A stretch of DNA of 37,036 nucleotides. It comes from Siculibacillus lacustris. GTDB lineage: Bacteria > Pseudomonadota > Alphaproteobacteria > Rhizobiales > Ancalomicrobiaceae. The notes beneath the pieces are model-generated. The model was not told the DNA's origin. It saw only the letters and a list, made by a program, of their open reading frames with translations, and did no database searches. The DNA lies in contig NZ_SJFN01000029.1 of assembly GCF_004328075.1 (NCBI RefSeq), positions 24,072 through 61,107 of the forward strand, given 5' to 3'. Shown here piece after piece: positions 36,170-37,036 of the stretch (the first letter of the stretch is position 1; every line of letters begins with the position of its first letter). The position numbers and the translations under genes are program-made.

Positions 36170-36723
36170 GGATCGTCGGCGGGCGGTTCCGGGGGGCGAC
36201 GCTCGCCGCCCCCCGTTCGCAGGCGATCCGGCCGACCTCCGACCGGCTGCGCGAGAGCCTGTTCAACATCCTGGTGCATGCCCACGGCGACCCGATCGAC
36301 GGCGCCCGGGTGCTCGACCTGTTCTCCGGGACGGGCGCGCTCGGGCTCGAGGCGCTGTCGCGGGGCGCCCGGTTCTGCCTGTTCGTCGAAGAGGCGGCCG
36401 AAGCGCGCGGCCTGATCCGCACCAATGTCGAGACGCTGCAGCAGACCGGCGCCACCAAGCTGTGGCGCCGCGACGCCACGCGACTCGGCGAGCGCGGCGC
36501 CTTCGAGCCCTTCGACCTCGCCTTCCTCGATCCGCCCTACGGCCGCGGCCTCGCCGATGCGGCGCTGCGAGCAATGGCCGCCGGCGGCTGGCTGCGCGAC
36601 GGCGGGCTGGCGGTGGTCGAAGAGAGCGCCGCGGCCGAGCTCGAACCGGGGGCGGGATGGGAGACCGTCGATACGCGCGCCCAGGGCGACAGCCGTTTGA
36701 CGTTCTTACGCTGCGTCATATGA
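36166..36723 (+). CDS. rsmD: 16S rRNA (guanine-966-N2)-methyltransferase
   Basis: A 185-residue Rossmann methyltransferase that methylates G966 of 16S rRNA using SAM. The opening MRIVGGRFRGATL and RPTSDRLRESLFNIL are diagnostic; the SAM site is DLFSGTGALG (51-60) and the catalytic motif is DPPY at 122-125. The ATG overlaps the rluB TGA (ATGA), coupling two rRNA-modifying enzymes. The gene ends at TGA 36721-36723, 65 nt from the end of an IS element in a noticeably AT-richer stretch (36720-36790). The C-terminus looks complete, so the insertion did not disrupt it. Confidence 0.96.
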   Translation: MRIVGGRFRGATLAAPRSQAIRPTSDRLRESLFNILVHAHGDPIDGARVLDLFSGTGALGLEALSRGARFCLFVEEAAEARGLIRTNVETLQQTGATKLWRRDATRLGERGAFEPFDLAFLDPPYGRGLADAALRAMAAGGWLRDGGLAVVEESAAAELEPGAGWETVDTRAQGDSRLTFLRCVI

Positions 36724-36788
36724 TATTCGTGACGAGATCCGAGTATTTTTAATCGAGAACAACCTTTCATCGCCACGTCACATCAACG

Positions 36789-37036
36789 TTAGGTCCTGTT
36801 GACGAATACGCGCGTCCATAGGCGGACAGCAGCGATGAGGACGAAGCCGAGGTAGCTGTCGGCGGTCTTGTCGTAGCGGGTGGCGAGGCGGCGGAAGTTC
36901 TTCAGCTTGTTGAAGCAGCGCTCGATCCTGTTTCGCAGGGCATAGACGTGGTCATCGACGGGGATCTGGATCTTGCGGCTTCGCCGCATCGGGATCATCG
37001 GTGTGACGCCACGAGCCTCCATCTCCTCTCGGATAT
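36789..37036 (-). mobile_element. IS5-family insertion sequence, one end only
   Basis: The element enters from the right edge and ends close to 36790, where AGGTCCTGTTGACGAATACG resembles IS427-group terminal repeats of the IS5 family. The other terminus and any target duplication are outside the window, so the exact boundary is uncertain by a few bases. Confidence 0.75.
36789..37036 (-). CDS. IS5-family transposase, C-terminal part
   Basis: The last 80 or so residues of a DDE transposase, open to the right edge; the ATG at 37022 is internal. The Y-x2-R-x3-E-x6-K signature is complete (YALRNRIERCFNKLK), giving the third catalytic residue E, and is followed by NFRRLATRYDKTADSYLGFVLIAAVRLW, typical of the IS427/IS1031-like subgroups, where the gene is often split by a programmed frameshift. 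The first two catalytic aspartates are outside the window, so I cannot say whether the element is intact. Confidence 0.88.
   Translation of the reverse strand, partial: IREEMEARGVTPMIPMRRSRKIQIPVDDHVYALRNRIERCFNKLKNFRRLATRYDKTADSYLGFVLIAAVRLWTRVFVNRT

Overview
The window is a GC-rich chromosomal segment from an alphaproteobacterium, most likely a member of the Hyphomicrobiales (Rhizobiales). The evidence is an aa3 oxidase operon in the order ctaC-ctaD-ctaB-small protein-ctaG-ctaE-DUF983-SURF1, a cluster pmbA-inositol phosphatase-DUF4170-DUF374-waaA-lpxK facing a DUF2093 gene, an IalB-family protein, and a DUF6101-type protein. Almost everything reads as housekeeping. I found no phage, defence, secondary-metabolite or CRISPR locus.

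Layout. 1-5108 (+): the 3' end of thrC, an M16 zinc peptidase, a GNAT acetyltransferase and a membrane sensor with PAS, degenerate GGDEF and intact EAL domains. 5343-12032 (-): the cytochrome c oxidase structural and assembly operon, with an FNR/FixK-type box upstream of ctaC. 12483-22020 (+): ialB-like gene, tldD, an RND efflux pair (adaptor and pump), a KefB-like antiporter, a 35-residue lipoprotein and a DUF2093 gene. 22051-27707 (-): lpxK, waaA, a DUF374 acyltransferase, DUF4170, a CysQ-like phosphatase and pmbA/tldE, mostly with overlapping or closely spaced ends. 27974-28588 (+): DUF6101-like gene with a textbook terminator. 28671-29621 (-): ubiA. 29786-33036 (+): purD, a probable fluoroacetate dehalogenase and a patatin-like phospholipase. 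33044-33490 (-): tadA. 33635-36723 (+): rluB-like pseudouridine synthase with a very long repetitive tail, then rsmD. 36789-37036 (-): one end of an IS5-family element.

How the genes work together. The cta operon encodes subunits I-III of aa3 oxidase plus heme A synthesis (CtaB), Cu(B) delivery (CtaG) and SURF1. The lpxK/waaA/DUF374 group makes and decorates lipid A-Kdo. TldD and TldE, 12 kb apart, are the two halves of one heteromeric peptidase. RluB, RsmD and TadA all modify RNA.

The points most worth a second look are: the 20-unit, 14-residue-period repeat tail of the RluB-like enzyme; the full set of fluoroacetate dehalogenase pocket residues in the alpha/beta hydrolase; the FNR-type box at the aa3 operon; two head-to-head pairs of a G/C-rich hairpin repeat, one of which splits the cta operon; and several perfect inverted repeats in promoter or leader regions. 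I did not find a convincing undescribed multi-gene system.
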